Source: Alistipes_A hominis (GTDB taxonomy: Bacteria > Bacteroidota > Bacteroidia > Bacteroidales > Rikenellaceae). Taken from it: a stretch of DNA of 64,000 nt. The translations under genes were made by a program, and so were the position numbers. The notes beneath the pieces are model-generated. The model ran no database searches, was not told where the DNA came from, and worked only from the letters and a program-made list of their open reading frames with translations. Shown in pieces: positions 8,400 through 17,098 of this stretch. Within the stretch, counting starts at the first letter, position 1. Each line of letters starts with the position of its first letter. Where the stretch lies: NCBI RefSeq assembly GCF_014288115.1, contig NZ_JACOOK010000006.1:124001-188000 (forward strand). Reading direction: 5' to 3'.

Positions 8400-10142
8400 T
8401 TACCGTTCGCCGCGCCGGTCTTTCCATCCGAAAAAATAACTTTTCTGCCTTCGCTTTTCGTCCTGCGAACGCGCGACATACACTTTTTCGTCCGTGTACG
8501 GATTTTCGCCCGTGTAAAACATCACCGACGACAGCGTCATCGGGGTGGGGGTCAGGTCCTGCACCTGTTCGAGCCGGAAATGCAGCCGCCGCGTCTCGGC
8601 CGCCAGGTTGCGCATATCCCGTTCGGTACACCCCGGATGGCTCGAAATGAAATAGGGGATCAACTGATAATTCAATCCCTCGTCCCGGCATATTTTCTGA
8701 AAACGTTCGTTCAGGTCGCGGAACAGCGCGAACGACGGTTTGCGCATCAGCCGCAGCACGCCGTCCTCGGTATGTTCGGGAGCCACTTTCAGCCGCCCGG
8801 ATACGTGGTTCACGACCACTTCGCGCAGGTAATCCCGGTTGTTGTCGCCGAACAGATCGTAGCGTATTCCGCTGCCGATAAACGATTTTTTGACTCCGGC
8901 CAACCGGTCTACCTTACGGTACAGTTCCATCAACGGCCGGTGGTCGTTGTTCAGGTTGCGGCACAGCGACGGATAGATGCACGACGGACGGCTGCATTTG
9001 CGGCACAACGCTTCGTTGCGCCCGCCCATCCGGTACATATTGGCCGACGGCCCGCCCAGGTCGGAAATATATCCTTTGAAACCCGGCATCCGCGTCAGTT
9101 TCCGCACTTCGTCGAGCACCGACTCCTCGCTGCGGCTCGAAACGAACTTGCCCTGATGCGCCGAAATCGTGCAGAAACTGCACCCGCCGAAACAGCCCCG
9201 ATGCAGGTTCACCGAAAATTTAATCATCTCGTAAGCCGGAATATCGCCTTTGCCGTTATAGCGCGGATGCGGCAAGCGGGTATAGGGCAGGCCGAAACTG
9301 TGGTCCAGCTCCTGTTCGGACAGTTTCGGATACGGCGGATTGATCACGACGAAACGGTCGCCGACCGGCTCGACCAGCGTCCGGGCTTCCATCCGATTCG
9401 ATTCGGTTTCGATCCGGACGAAATTCTCGCCGAACGCCCGCCTATCTTTCAGACATTTTTCAAAACCGTGCAGCCTCAACGCCTCGTCGCCGAGCGAATC
9501 CACATACCTATCGTCGGCCAGGAAGGCCACCTGACGCAATTTGCGCAGCAGGTTCAGGTTGTAACCGTTGTGCATCGCCCGCGCGATGTCGAGCACCACC
9601 CGTTCGCCCATGCCGTAAGTCAGCAGATCGGCCCCGCTGTCGACCAGCACGGAAGGTTTCAGAGAGTCGCTCCAGTAATCGTAATGCGCGGCCCGGCGCA
9701 GCGAAGCCTCGATCCCGCCGATCACGACCGGCGTATCCGGGAAAAGCCGTTTTAAAATGCGGGTATAAACCGTTACGGCATAATCGGGCCGGAAACCGGC
9801 CTTTCCGCCGGGCGTATAGGCGTCGTCGCTGCGCAGCCGCTTGTTGGCCGTATAGTGGTTGACCATCGAGTCCATGCTTCCGGCCGACACGCCGAAAAAC
9901 AGCCGCGGCTTGCCCAGCTTGCGAAAATCGCGCAGGTCGTCCCGCCAGTTCGGCTGCGGCACGATCGCCACGCGCAGTCCTTCGGCCTCCAGCAACCGGC
10001 CGATCACGGCGGCCCCGAACGACGGATGATCGACATAAGCGTCCCCGGAGAACAAGATCACATCCAGTTCGTCCCACCCGCGCGCCCGAACCTCTTTGAC
10101 CGAAGTCGGCAGCCAATCCGTTATCTTATACGAAATCCCCAT
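8400..10142 (-). CDS. YgiQ family radical SAM protein
   Basis: A 580-residue protein. The start was set at ATG 10140-10142 because it gives the conserved N-terminus MGISYKITDWLPTSVKEVRA and follows the queA stop by two bases; a longer frame runs back through queA but is not coding there. The N-terminal half resembles a B12-binding-like fold (PQPNWRDDL, FFGVSAGSMDSMVNHYTAN). The radical SAM cluster motif C-x3-C-x2-C is seen as Cys317, Cys321 and Cys324 within HRGCFGGCSFCTISAHQG. A DUF3362-like C-terminal stretch ends in basic residues (SQDEKRRQKSYFFGWKDRRG). The reaction of YgiQ proteins is not established. Probably translated from the same mRNA as queA. Confidence 0.88.
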   Translation of the reverse strand: MGISYKITDWLPTSVKEVRARGWDELDVILFSGDAYVDHPSFGAAVIGRLLEAEGLRVAIVPQPNWRDDLRDFRKLGKPRLFFGVSAGSMDSMVNHYTANKRLRSDDAYTPGGKAGFRPDYAVTVYTRILKRLFPDTPVVIGGIEASLRRAAHYDYWSDSLKPSVLVDSGADLLTYGMGERVVLDIARAMHNGYNLNLLRKLRQVAFLADDRYVDSLGDEALRLHGFEKCLKDRRAFGENFVRIETESNRMEARTLVEPVGDRFVVINPPYPKLSEQELDHSFGLPYTRLPHPRYNGKGDIPAYEMIKFSVNLHRGCFGGCSFCTISAHQGKFVSSRSEESVLDEVRKLTRMPGFKGYISDLGGPSANMYRMGGRNEALCRKCSRPSCIYPSLCRNLNNDHRPLMELYRKVDRLAGVKKSFIGSGIRYDLFGDNNRDYLREVVVNHVSGRLKVAPEHTEDGVLRLMRKPSFALFRDLNERFQKICRDEGLNYQLIPYFISSHPGCTERDMRNLAAETRRLHFRLEQVQDLTPTPMTLSSVMFYTGENPYTDEKVYVARSQDEKRRQKSYFFGWKDRRGER

Positions 10143-10144
10143 CT

Positions 10145-11350
10145 TTACCGAATCAACAGCGAACTGTCCCCGTAACTTAAAAACCGGAACCCGTTGTCCA
10201 ACGCATAGCGGTACGCCCTGCGCCAATCCTCGCCGATAAAGGCTGACACCAACAGCAACAGCGTGCTCTTCGGTTGGTGAAAGTTGGTTATCAGGCTGTT
10301 CACGACCCGAAACCGGTATCCGGGCATAATCATGATCCGCGTGGAGGTTTTGATCTTCTGCAACCGCTCCCGTTCCATATAGTCCGCCAACGCCGCCAGC
10401 AATTCCCGGCCGTCCAGCCCGTCGGGAATGTCGTAAATTTCCCATTGCCCGACGACTCGTTCCGGATCCGGCTCCCCGTCGCGGACAATGCGGTAGCCGA
10501 GCGCCGCCAGCGATTCGAGCGTCCGCACGCTGGTCGTTCCCACCGCGGTAACGCGCCCGTCGTATGCGATCAGATTCCGGATCGTGGAAACCGAAAACTC
10601 GAAATGCTCGGTATGCATCCGGTGGTCGATCACGCGGTCCGTTTTGACCGGCAGGAAAGTGCCGGCCCCGACGTGCAGGGTCACCTCGTCGGTCGGATGC
10701 CCGGCCCGACGCAGCGATTCGATCAGTTCGGGCGTAAAATGCAGGCCGGCGGTCGGCGCGGCGACCGATCCCTCGAACTTCGAATAGACTGTCTGGTAGC
10801 GGCTGTTGTCCAGTTCCTCGCTTTCGCGGCGCAAATAGGGCGGAATCGGAATCCGCCCGAGCGTTTCGAGCAGTTGCCCGAACGACAAGTCGACATCCCA
10901 GCGGAACCGGACGATTTGTTCCTTCTCCCCGGCGGATACCTTTTCGGCGCTCAGGCGGCAGGAACATGCGCTCAGTTCGAAATCGATATGCAACGGGCCG
11001 TCCTTCCACTTTTTCAGGTTACCGACGATGCACGACCACTCGGAACTTTCTTTGGCGGCGAACGCCCGCTCGTAATCGGCCGGATCATGCGGTTCGAGGC
11101 AGAATATTTCGATCCGGGCTCCGGTTTCCTTATAGAAAACGAGCCGCGCCCGGATTACTTTCGTATTGTTGAACACCAACAGGCTGCCTTCGGGCAGGTA
11201 TTTCCCCACTTCGAAAAAACGGTCTTCCGAAACCCGTCCGTCGCGGCAGAGCAACAGTTTCGACTGCTCGCGGCGTTCCAGCGGAAATTTGGCGATCCGC
11301 TCCTCGGGCAGCGGATAATCGTAATCGGATATACAGATATTTTGTTTCAT
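10145..11350 (-). CDS. queA: S-adenosylmethionine:tRNA ribosyltransferase-isomerase
   Basis: A 401-residue enzyme that transfers and isomerises the ribosyl part of SAM onto 7-aminomethyl-7-deazaguanine in tRNA, making epoxyqueuosine. The start ATG at 11348-11350 gives MKQNICISDYDYPLPEERIA, matching the family's start (DYxLPxxLIA); the upstream in-frame extension is unlikely. Recognisable blocks are SLLVFNNTKVIRARL, EDSxLN-type region TVYSKFEGSVAAPTAGLHFT, LHVGAGTFLPV and RVVNSLITNFHQPKSTLLLLVSAF near the C-terminus. It is divergent from the metallophosphoesterase gene, and the 131-base gap holds promoters for both. The stop lies two bases before the radical SAM gene. Confidence 0.93.
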   Translation of the reverse strand: MKQNICISDYDYPLPEERIAKFPLERREQSKLLLCRDGRVSEDRFFEVGKYLPEGSLLVFNNTKVIRARLVFYKETGARIEIFCLEPHDPADYERAFAAKESSEWSCIVGNLKKWKDGPLHIDFELSACSCRLSAEKVSAGEKEQIVRFRWDVDLSFGQLLETLGRIPIPPYLRRESEELDNSRYQTVYSKFEGSVAAPTAGLHFTPELIESLRRAGHPTDEVTLHVGAGTFLPVKTDRVIDHRMHTEHFEFSVSTIRNLIAYDGRVTAVGTTSVRTLESLAALGYRIVRDGEPDPERVVGQWEIYDIPDGLDGRELLAALADYMERERLQKIKTSTRIMIMPGYRFRVVNSLITNFHQPKSTLLLLVSAFIGEDWRRAYRYALDNGFRFLSYGDSSLLIR

Positions 11351-11442
11351 GCACAGTTGACCGGCGAACCGGATTTTCCTGCAAAGGAAATAAAAAACGA
11401 ACGGTTTCGAGCCATATCCGACCGGCGAATCCCTTTTTTTCG

Positions 11443-11450
11443 TACTTTTG
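11443..11450 (+). promoter_or_regulatory. -7 promoter box for the metallophosphoesterase
   Basis: TACTTTTG fits TAnnTTTG exactly and lies 31 bases before the ATG at 11482, in the divergent gap with queA. Confidence 0.55.
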
Positions 11451-11481
11451 GTATTCGAAAAATCACTAAACGAACATCTCG

Positions 11482-12639
11482 ATGAAAAAAATCGTCTTTT
11501 GTTTTCTCGGCCTACTGGCCGTATTATATACCGCGTCGGCACAGTCGTACACGTTCAACCACGGCCCATATCTGCAAGAACTCTCCGAACACGCGGTCAC
11601 ATTCGTCTTTACGACCAGCGACAAAGGCTTTTCGTGGGTGGAAGTGAAACCGGACGGCGGAGAAGCCGAACGACACTACACCGTCAGGAACGGCTTGCGC
11701 GACGCCTACAACACGTTCAACGTGATTCGCGTCGAAAACCTCCGGCCGGACACCCGTTACCAGTACCGGCTCTGTTCGAAGCAAATCGCCGACTTCCAGC
11801 CTTACAAAGTGACGTTCGGCGACAGCATCGTCTCGCCCTGGCGCCGCTTCTCGACTCCGGATCCGAAAGCGACCGCCTGCTCGTTCATCGCGCTGAGCGA
11901 CATGCATCAGCAGCCCGATAAACTGGGCCGCCTGCTGAACCAGGCCGGCGTCGGCAGCGCCGATATGATTTTCTACGTCGGCGACATGATGAATTACTAC
12001 GACAACGAAGAAACGCCGTTCCGGAGCTTCATCGATAAAAGCGTCGAGCTGTTCGCCTCGGAAAAACCGTTCGTACTGGTGCGCGGCAACCACGAAACGC
12101 GCGGCAACATGGCCCGCGAATACGCCCGCTACGTTCCGAAAAGCAGCGGAAAATATTACGGAGCCTACCGCGTGGGCGACATCATGTTCATCGTGCTCGA
12201 CTGCGGCGAGGACAAGCCGGACGATTTCTGGGTCTACGCCGGACTGACCGACTTCGACGGATACCGTACCGAACAGGCCGCCTGGTTCGGCGAACTGATA
12301 CGCTCGAAAGCGTACAAAAGCGCGAAATGGCGCATCGTGATGAACCATTTCCCGCCGCTTTCGCACATGGAGAGCGACAATCCCGAGCGCCACGGGATAC
12401 AGGACATCACGGACAAATTCCTACCGCTGTACAACCAAGCGAAGATCGACCTGATGATTTCCGGGCACACCCACGCTTACGAATTCATGTCGCCGGACAA
12501 GTACGACCGACTGACTTTCCCGGTAATCGTCAACAGCACCGAAAGCGTCGCACGGATCGATATCGACGGACGCACGCTGAAAGCGAAAGTGACGGACACC
12601 GGAGGCAACACGCTCAAAGAATTTACAATCAGCAAGTAA
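11482..12639 (+). CDS. Secreted purple-acid-phosphatase-like metallophosphoesterase
   Basis: A 385-residue exported protein. Residues 1-20 form a signal peptide (MKKIVFCFLGLLAVLYTASA, cleavage before QSYTF). Residues 25-125 look like the fibronectin type III-like domain that precedes the catalytic domain in purple acid phosphatases (GPYLQEL, VENLRPDTRYQYRL). The calcineurin-like metal ligands follow in order: SDMHQ (Asp140, His142), YVGDMMNYY (Asp168), RGNHETRGN (Asn203, His204), MNHFPPLSH and SGHTHAYEF. This is the usual two-metal phosphoesterase set, so hydrolysis of a phosphoester in the periplasm is likely; the substrate is unknown. It has its own promoter and a strong terminator at 12,664. 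Confidence 0.85.
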   Translation: MKKIVFCFLGLLAVLYTASAQSYTFNHGPYLQELSEHAVTFVFTTSDKGFSWVEVKPDGGEAERHYTVRNGLRDAYNTFNVIRVENLRPDTRYQYRLCSKQIADFQPYKVTFGDSIVSPWRRFSTPDPKATACSFIALSDMHQQPDKLGRLLNQAGVGSADMIFYVGDMMNYYDNEETPFRSFIDKSVELFASEKPFVLVRGNHETRGNMAREYARYVPKSSGKYYGAYRVGDIMFIVLDCGEDKPDDFWVYAGLTDFDGYRTEQAAWFGELIRSKAYKSAKWRIVMNHFPPLSHMESDNPERHGIQDITDKFLPLYNQAKIDLMISGHTHAYEFMSPDKYDRLTFPVIVNSTESVARIDIDGRTLKAKVTDTGGNTLKEFTISK

Positions 12640-12663
12640 CCCGCCGTATCGACTTTCTACAAG

Positions 12664-12696
12664 GCCGGCGCCTGAAAATAAGGTGCCGGCTTTTTT
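12664..12696 (+). terminator. Rho-independent terminator after the metallophosphoesterase
   Basis: A 10-base stem (GCCGGCGCCT with AGGTGCCGGC, one G-U pair), 7-base loop and six T residues. Confidence 0.85.
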
Positions 12697-12784
12697 CACG
12701 GCCTACCGGCAGGAACTTCCGGACGACGATTCTCCGGAAGATAAAATTAACGGCGGGACGGCCCGTATTTCGGTTTCATTTGAT

Positions 12785-12792
12785 TACCTTTG
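12785..12792 (+). promoter_or_regulatory. -7 promoter box of the RNase P RNA gene
   Basis: TACCTTTG ends four bases before the paired 5' end of the RNA, the expected distance to a transcription start. Confidence 0.7.
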
Positions 12793-12796
12793 CGGG

Positions 12797-13200
12797 GCAC
12801 AGCAGGGAAGCTCTGTCGCTGCTCCCGGGGCCGGAATGCATTCGACGATATTTTGGTTCGCATACGGGAGGGGAGGAAAGTCCGGGCAACGCAGAGCGCC
12901 GCGCTTCCTAACGGGAAGATTCTCGCGAGGGAATGGCAAGCGTAACAGAAAACGACCGCCGTCCGCAAGGACGGTAAGGGTGAAAAGGCGGGGTAAGAGC
13001 CCACCGCGGCCGTGGCGACACGTGCCGGTCAGTACGTCCCGCGGGTTGCAAGACCATGTATACCGGCAGTTGTAGGGCTGCTCGTCCGATGTCGGGGGGT
13101 AGGTTGCTGACGAGCCGTGCGGGTGACCGCCGGCCTAGATAAATGACAGAGGCCTTCGCTCGCGAAGGTACAGAACCCGGCTTACAAGCCCTGCTGTGCT
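12797..13200 (+). ncRNA. rnpB: RNase P catalytic RNA, bacterial type A
   Basis: The RNA subunit of RNase P, which trims tRNA 5' leaders. The ends pair as the P1 helix: GCACAGCAGGG at 12,797-12,807 with CCCTGCTGTGC at 13,189-13,199. Conserved core segments are visible: GGGGAGGAAAGTCCGGGC near 12,872 (CR-I), CAGAAAACGACC near 12,947, GGTAAGGGTGAAAAGG near 12,972 with AAGAGCCCACCGC (CR-II/III region), and GATAAATGACAGAGG near 13,138 with ACAGAACCCGGCTTACA near 13,169 (CR-V). A T-tract follows immediately at 13,200-13,206 and should stop transcription. The gene converges on bioC, whose stop codon overlaps that tract. Confidence 0.95.
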
Positions 13201-13203
13201 TTT

Positions 13204-13965
13204 TTACTTTTTCTGCGCCAGGACGAGGATCGGATGGTAGGTCAGCGCGACGCGACCGTCCGGCATACTGAAATGTTCCCGGTAAGCCGTTTCGAAATCC
13301 ATCAACTGTTGCTTTCCCCAGCGCGCCTTGCGGATCGAGTTCACGCCGGTGGCCTTGATATGCCGCAATACGTCGGCCGGAGTGTCGAACGGCAGATGGC
13401 GCGTGTATTCGAGCGTTTCGACGATCCCGTATCCGGCAGCGGTCAACAACTCCTGCAACTGCTCGCTGGTATAGTAATGCAACCCTTCGCCGGTCGTAGC
13501 CCGGATCTCCCGGAAATTGTCGGTACCGAACGTCGTAAACGCGAAGTAACCGCCGCAGCAAAGGCTCCCGACCGCGCGGTCGATAAAAAGCGGCAGGTTG
13601 TCGAACCACTGCACGGCCGACGCCGACGCGATCATATCCAGCTCTCCGGGCAGCGGCAGCAGTTCCGCATCGCCCCACAGGTATTCCACATAGTGTCCGG
13701 ACGCATAAGGCCGCAAATAGATTTCCGATTCTTCGATCAGGTCGTTGACGATCCATTCGGCGTCCGGATAGCGCCGCAGCAGGTAGCGCGTAAGGAAGCC
13801 GGTTCCGCAGCCGACCTCCATCGCCCGGCCGATCCGCCCGGGGCAGATCCGCCCGATCATTTCGTCCAACTGGCCGCAGATCTCCTGCTGAACGACGGCC
13901 AGCGAATCGTACTGCCGGAACGTGGCGGCAAAACGTTTTTTGAGTAACTGTTTATCGGTTGTCAT
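13204..13965 (-). CDS. bioC: Malonyl-ACP O-methyltransferase
   Basis: A 253-residue SAM methyltransferase that caps malonyl-ACP with a methyl ester so that fatty-acid synthesis can make the pimeloyl chain of biotin. The SAM loop is AMEVGCGTGFLTRYLL near residues 47-62, with SASAVQWFDN, a BioC signature, near 114-123. The start was set at ATG 13963-13965; an in-frame TTG two codons upstream is less likely. The start lies inside bioG, whose stop is at 13,952, giving a 14-base overlap and likely translational coupling. It is the last gene of the bio/mqn operon and converges on rnpB. Confidence 0.88.
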   Translation of the reverse strand: MTTDKQLLKKRFAATFRQYDSLAVVQQEICGQLDEMIGRICPGRIGRAMEVGCGTGFLTRYLLRRYPDAEWIVNDLIEESEIYLRPYASGHYVEYLWGDAELLPLPGELDMIASASAVQWFDNLPLFIDRAVGSLCCGGYFAFTTFGTDNFREIRATTGEGLHYYTSEQLQELLTAAGYGIVETLEYTRHLPFDTPADVLRHIKATGVNSIRKARWGKQQLMDFETAYREHFSMPDGRVALTYHPILVLAQKK

Positions 13966-14611
13966 TTTCAATCTTTTTTAAGTAGCCGGACACGATGCCG
14001 GGATCGCCGAAAGGGTAGTGCGGCAACGGTTTTACGACGGCCTTTTCTTTCCAGTAGGCAAGCATGTTCGCCGGCGGGAAAATCGCGTCCCGGTCGCCCA
14101 CGACCGCCGCCGTCCAATCCAGCGACGGCATATACGGTTCGGCGGAGCGTTCGAACAGCACGCCGAGTTCGTCGAGTTTGTCTTCGAACGGCCGCTCGTC
14201 GAAAAACGGGGCGAGCCGGTCGTAATCCGCGCCGTAGGCGCGGCGGTTGAACGTTTCCGCCCCGCTGCCGCGCAGTCCCCGGAGCGTCGCCAGGAACGCC
14301 CTGCGCGGAATGCCGAAACGGTCGTCCACCGGATAGGGCGTTCCGCCCAGCGCGACGGCGCAATCCGACGCAACGTCGCGGCACGTCCGTTCGGCGGCCC
14401 ACACCCCGAACGACCATGCAAAAAGCGTGACATTCCGGTAGGCGGAAAACTCCTCCGCAGCGAACGGTTCCAGCGTACGGTAATCGTATACGCAGAGCAT
14501 ATCGTACCCCTCGGGCGCGAGGTGCTCGACCGCGTGATGATCCGCCGCCCAGCCCAGCATGAAAAGGATCAGGCCGGGATTCCCGTCCCGCGTCAACCAA
14601 TACTTGCGCAT
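13952..14611 (-). CDS. bioG: Pimeloyl-ACP methyl ester esterase, BioG type
   Basis: A 219-residue alpha/beta hydrolase of the DUF452/BioG family, which removes the methyl ester from pimeloyl-ACP and so ends the BioC-dependent chain extension. The nucleophile is the Ser of LFAWSFGVWAAE near residue 68, a BioG-style WSFG elbow. GGTPYPVDDRFGIP and AVVGDRDAIFPPANM (the likely acid) are conserved landmarks, with HYPFGDP near the C-terminus supplying the His. BioG is one of several interchangeable esterases that partner BioC, and the genes overlap here. It also overlaps the end of bioF by 19 bases. Confidence 0.88.
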   Translation of the reverse strand: MRKYWLTRDGNPGLILFMLGWAADHHAVEHLAPEGYDMLCVYDYRTLEPFAAEEFSAYRNVTLFAWSFGVWAAERTCRDVASDCAVALGGTPYPVDDRFGIPRRAFLATLRGLRGSGAETFNRRAYGADYDRLAPFFDERPFEDKLDELGVLFERSAEPYMPSLDWTAAVVGDRDAIFPPANMLAYWKEKAVVKPLPHYPFGDPGIVSGYLKKIENDNR

Positions 14612-15714
14612 ATTTCGGTAAATTTTCGGATTTCGTCGGCCGTGAGCGCCGCGCTGAGCGACACGCGCACCCGAGCTTTCCCTTTCGGCACCGTCGGATA
14701 ACGAACCGGCATCACCCAGTAGCCCGCTTCGCGGAAACGCCGGCTCATTTCAATCGCCCGGCCGTTTTCTCCGGCCGGCAGCGGAACGATGTGGGAACGG
14801 TACGCATCCCCGGTAATCAACCGCGAAAATTCCCGCAGCCGGGCGCGGCGGTCTTCCATCTCCGGCAAACGCCGCACCAGGTATTCCGACCAGCGCAGCG
14901 AAATCGGAGGCAGCGCCGTCGAGAAGATCAGCGTCCGGAGCCGGTTAATCAAGAAATCGCGCGTCAGCCCGTCCGTAACGACGAACGCCCCCTGCGACGC
15001 GAGCGCTTTGCCGAGCGTCGCAATACGGACATCGCAATCGTCCCCGACGCCCATCTCCGCGGCGACTCCGCATCCCTGCGGCCCGCAGGCCCCGAATCCG
15101 TGCGCTTCGTCGACATACAGCTTCGCGTCGTAACGCCGTTTCAGCGCGGCCAGCTCTTTCAGCGGCGCGCGATCGCCATCCATGCTAAAAATCGATTCGG
15201 TCACGATCCAAACGTTCCGGTACGAACGACGGTGGGCGGCCAATAACCGCTCCAAATGTCCCGTATCGTTGTGGTTGAACCGTTTCCAGTCGGCTTCGCA
15301 CAACCTGAGTCCGTCGATCAGGCTGGCATGCACCAGCTTGTCGGCCAGTACCAGATCCCCCTTGCCGGTAACGGCCGGCAGCACGCCCGAATTGACCATG
15401 TAACCGCAGCCGACGACTAGTACGGCACGCCCGCCGAACAGTTCCGACAGCGCCATCTCAAGCCGTCCGTAATCCGGACTGTTGCCGGTAATCAGCCGCG
15501 AAGACGGATTACTAAGCAGAAAATCCCCTCCGTCGGTCATCCGCCGCATAAACTCCCGGTGCAGGCCGCTGCACGAAAGGCCCAGGTAATCGTTCGACGA
15601 CAGATTCAGGTATTTACGACCTTCGTAAACGACGTATTTCCCGTCGATCCCTATTTCGGGCAGCGTCCGCAGGTTGTCTTCGGCCGCCAGCCGCCGCAAT
15701 GTTTCGCGCATCAT
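14593..15714 (-). CDS. bioF: 8-amino-7-oxononanoate synthase
   Basis: A 373-residue PLP enzyme that condenses pimeloyl-ACP with L-alanine, the first committed step of the biotin ring pathway. Family blocks are LNLSSNDYLGLS near residue 37, SSRLITGNSPDYGRLE, the Asp-His pair LYVDEAHGFGACGPQG, and the PLP lysine in ATLGKALASQGAF. The start ATG at 15712-15714 overlaps the mqnD stop as ATGA; a second ATG follows directly, and an in-frame extension into mqnD seems unlikely. The gene links the biotin and menaquinone halves of the operon. bioA, bioB and bioD are not in the window. Confidence 0.92.
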   Translation of the reverse strand: MMRETLRRLAAEDNLRTLPEIGIDGKYVVYEGRKYLNLSSNDYLGLSCSGLHREFMRRMTDGGDFLLSNPSSRLITGNSPDYGRLEMALSELFGGRAVLVVGCGYMVNSGVLPAVTGKGDLVLADKLVHASLIDGLRLCEADWKRFNHNDTGHLERLLAAHRRSYRNVWIVTESIFSMDGDRAPLKELAALKRRYDAKLYVDEAHGFGACGPQGCGVAAEMGVGDDCDVRIATLGKALASQGAFVVTDGLTRDFLINRLRTLIFSTALPPISLRWSEYLVRRLPEMEDRRARLREFSRLITGDAYRSHIVPLPAGENGRAIEMSRRFREAGYWVMPVRYPTVPKGKARVRVSLSAALTADEIRKFTEICASIG

Positions 15715-16511
15715 ACGAAAATCTCCTCTTCTTTTCTTTCCAGCAGCGCGCACACCGCCTTCCTTCCTTCGGCCCCCAGATCGACCGAATATTCGTTTAC
15801 GAACAGTTCGATATGCCGGTGCGTCACCTCCTCGCTGAGTTCCTGCGCATACCCGCGCACGAATTCCGCCGAAGCCGACGGCTCGGCGAACGCGAATTCG
15901 ACGCTGCGCCGCAACACCCGGTCGATCTTCCGCTGCGTCTGCCGGTCAAGCCGCCGCGATACGGCGATCGCGCCGAGCGGCAACGGCAGTCCGGTCTTTT
16001 TCTCCCACTCCTCGCCGAGATCGGCCACCAGCCGCAACCCTTTTTCGCGGTACGTAAAACGTCCTTCGTGGATCAGCACCCCGGCGTCGCATTCGTCGCT
16101 CATTACGGCGTCGGCCACGTCCGAGAAAAGATAGACCCGCTTGTCGGTCACGCCCGGATACAACGTCGCCAACAGGCGGTTGGCCGTCGTGTGCTCGCCG
16201 GGGATCGCCACCCGAATACCGCTCACTTCGTCCGGGTAAATCCGGTGGCGGCTGACCAGCAGCGGCCCGTTGCCGCGCCCCAGCGCGCTGCCGCTGTGCA
16301 ACACCCGGTAACGGTCGAGCAACTGCGGCACGACCGCATAACTCAATTTCGAAATGTCCGGAACGCCTTGCAACGCTCCGGCGTTCAGTTGTTCGATATC
16401 GGCCAGCGAAAGGTCGAATTCGAGACCCTCGGTGTCGATACGGCGGTGCACCATCGCATCGAACATGAACGTATCGTTCGGACAGGTCGATATATGAAGC
16501 TGTAATTTCAT
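15711..16511 (-). CDS. mqnD: 1,4-dihydroxy-6-naphthoate synthase
   Basis: A 266-residue enzyme of the futalosine menaquinone pathway that converts cyclic dehypoxanthine futalosine to 1,4-dihydroxy-6-naphthoate. It has the periplasmic-binding-protein-like fold of MqnA/MqnD: HISTCPNDTFMFDAMVHRRI at residues 5-24, PDISKLSYAVVPQLL near 50, GRGNGPLLVSR near 80, IPGEHTTANRLL near 104 and DAGVLIHEGRFTY near 144. The ATG at 16509-16511 overlaps mqnB by four bases and gives the family's usual start; the upstream in-frame extension is a shadow of mqnB. Ends in TGA inside the bioF start. Confidence 0.93.
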   Translation of the reverse strand: MKLQLHISTCPNDTFMFDAMVHRRIDTEGLEFDLSLADIEQLNAGALQGVPDISKLSYAVVPQLLDRYRVLHSGSALGRGNGPLLVSRHRIYPDEVSGIRVAIPGEHTTANRLLATLYPGVTDKRVYLFSDVADAVMSDECDAGVLIHEGRFTYREKGLRLVADLGEEWEKKTGLPLPLGAIAVSRRLDRQTQRKIDRVLRRSVEFAFAEPSASAEFVRGYAQELSEEVTHRHIELFVNEYSVDLGAEGRKAVCALLERKEEEIFV

Positions 16512-17098
16512 GTTCGCTCGGTATTTAAGAAATGCAACAATTCGCACAGCGAGTCGGCCAACGCGGTCACCGCCCCCCGGACGTCCCATTCCGGAAACGG
16601 ATCGCCGACGCGGTTGGAAACGGCGCGCAGTTCCAGGAACGGCACTCCGCACTGCAGGCAGGCATAAAAGAACGCCGCGCCTTCCATATTCTCGATCTGC
16701 ACCCCGACGCGATCGGCGAACGGAGTACCCGCGACGCCGACGCTGTTGCTATCGACCGCACGGAACGGAACCCCTGCCGGCAGCCACGGGCAGTCGTAAC
16801 GCCCACTGAACTTCGGCGTGAAATCGCCGGCCACGAACGAACCGGCATCGGCGGCGCACTCCGAAGCGACCAGCACCGTCTGCCCGACGGACAATCCGCT
16901 GCCGGGATACGCCCCCGCGATCCCGGCAAGGATCAGCAACTGCGGGTCGCAATCGCGGACCGCCGCCATTGTCGTCACAGCGCAGCGATACGGGCCGACC
17001 CCGGCGATCCGGATTTCGGGCCCGTCGGCGGCACCGTAGCGGAAAGGCGCTATTTCAGGCTCCGTCGGACTCAGTATGACGATCTTTTCGTTCTTCAC
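16508..17098 (-). CDS. mqnB: Futalosine hydrolase
   Basis: A 196-residue nucleoside hydrolase/phosphorylase-fold enzyme that removes hypoxanthine from futalosine in menaquinone synthesis. The hallmark segments are LILAGIAGAYPGSGLSVGQ near residue 55, and ENMEGAAFFYACLQ near 136 with RAVSNRVGDPFPEWD following. It starts at GTG 17096-17098 (a weaker start codon), 44 bases inside the preceding DUF454 gene. A TATCTTTG box at 17,139-17,146 could give mqnB its own promoter. mqnA and mqnC are not in the window. Confidence 0.9.
   Translation of the reverse strand: MKNEKIVILSPTEPEIAPFRYGAADGPEIRIAGVGPYRCAVTTMAAVRDCDPQLLILAGIAGAYPGSGLSVGQTVLVASECAADAGSFVAGDFTPKFSGRYDCPWLPAGVPFRAVDSNSVGVAGTPFADRVGVQIENMEGAAFFYACLQCGVPFLELRAVSNRVGDPFPEWDVRGAVTALADSLCELLHFLNTERT

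Noticed and set aside
8400..11009. An 869-residue protein extending the YgiQ gene into queA
   Set aside because: The extension is the antisense-frame shadow of queA; the conserved start is at 10,142.
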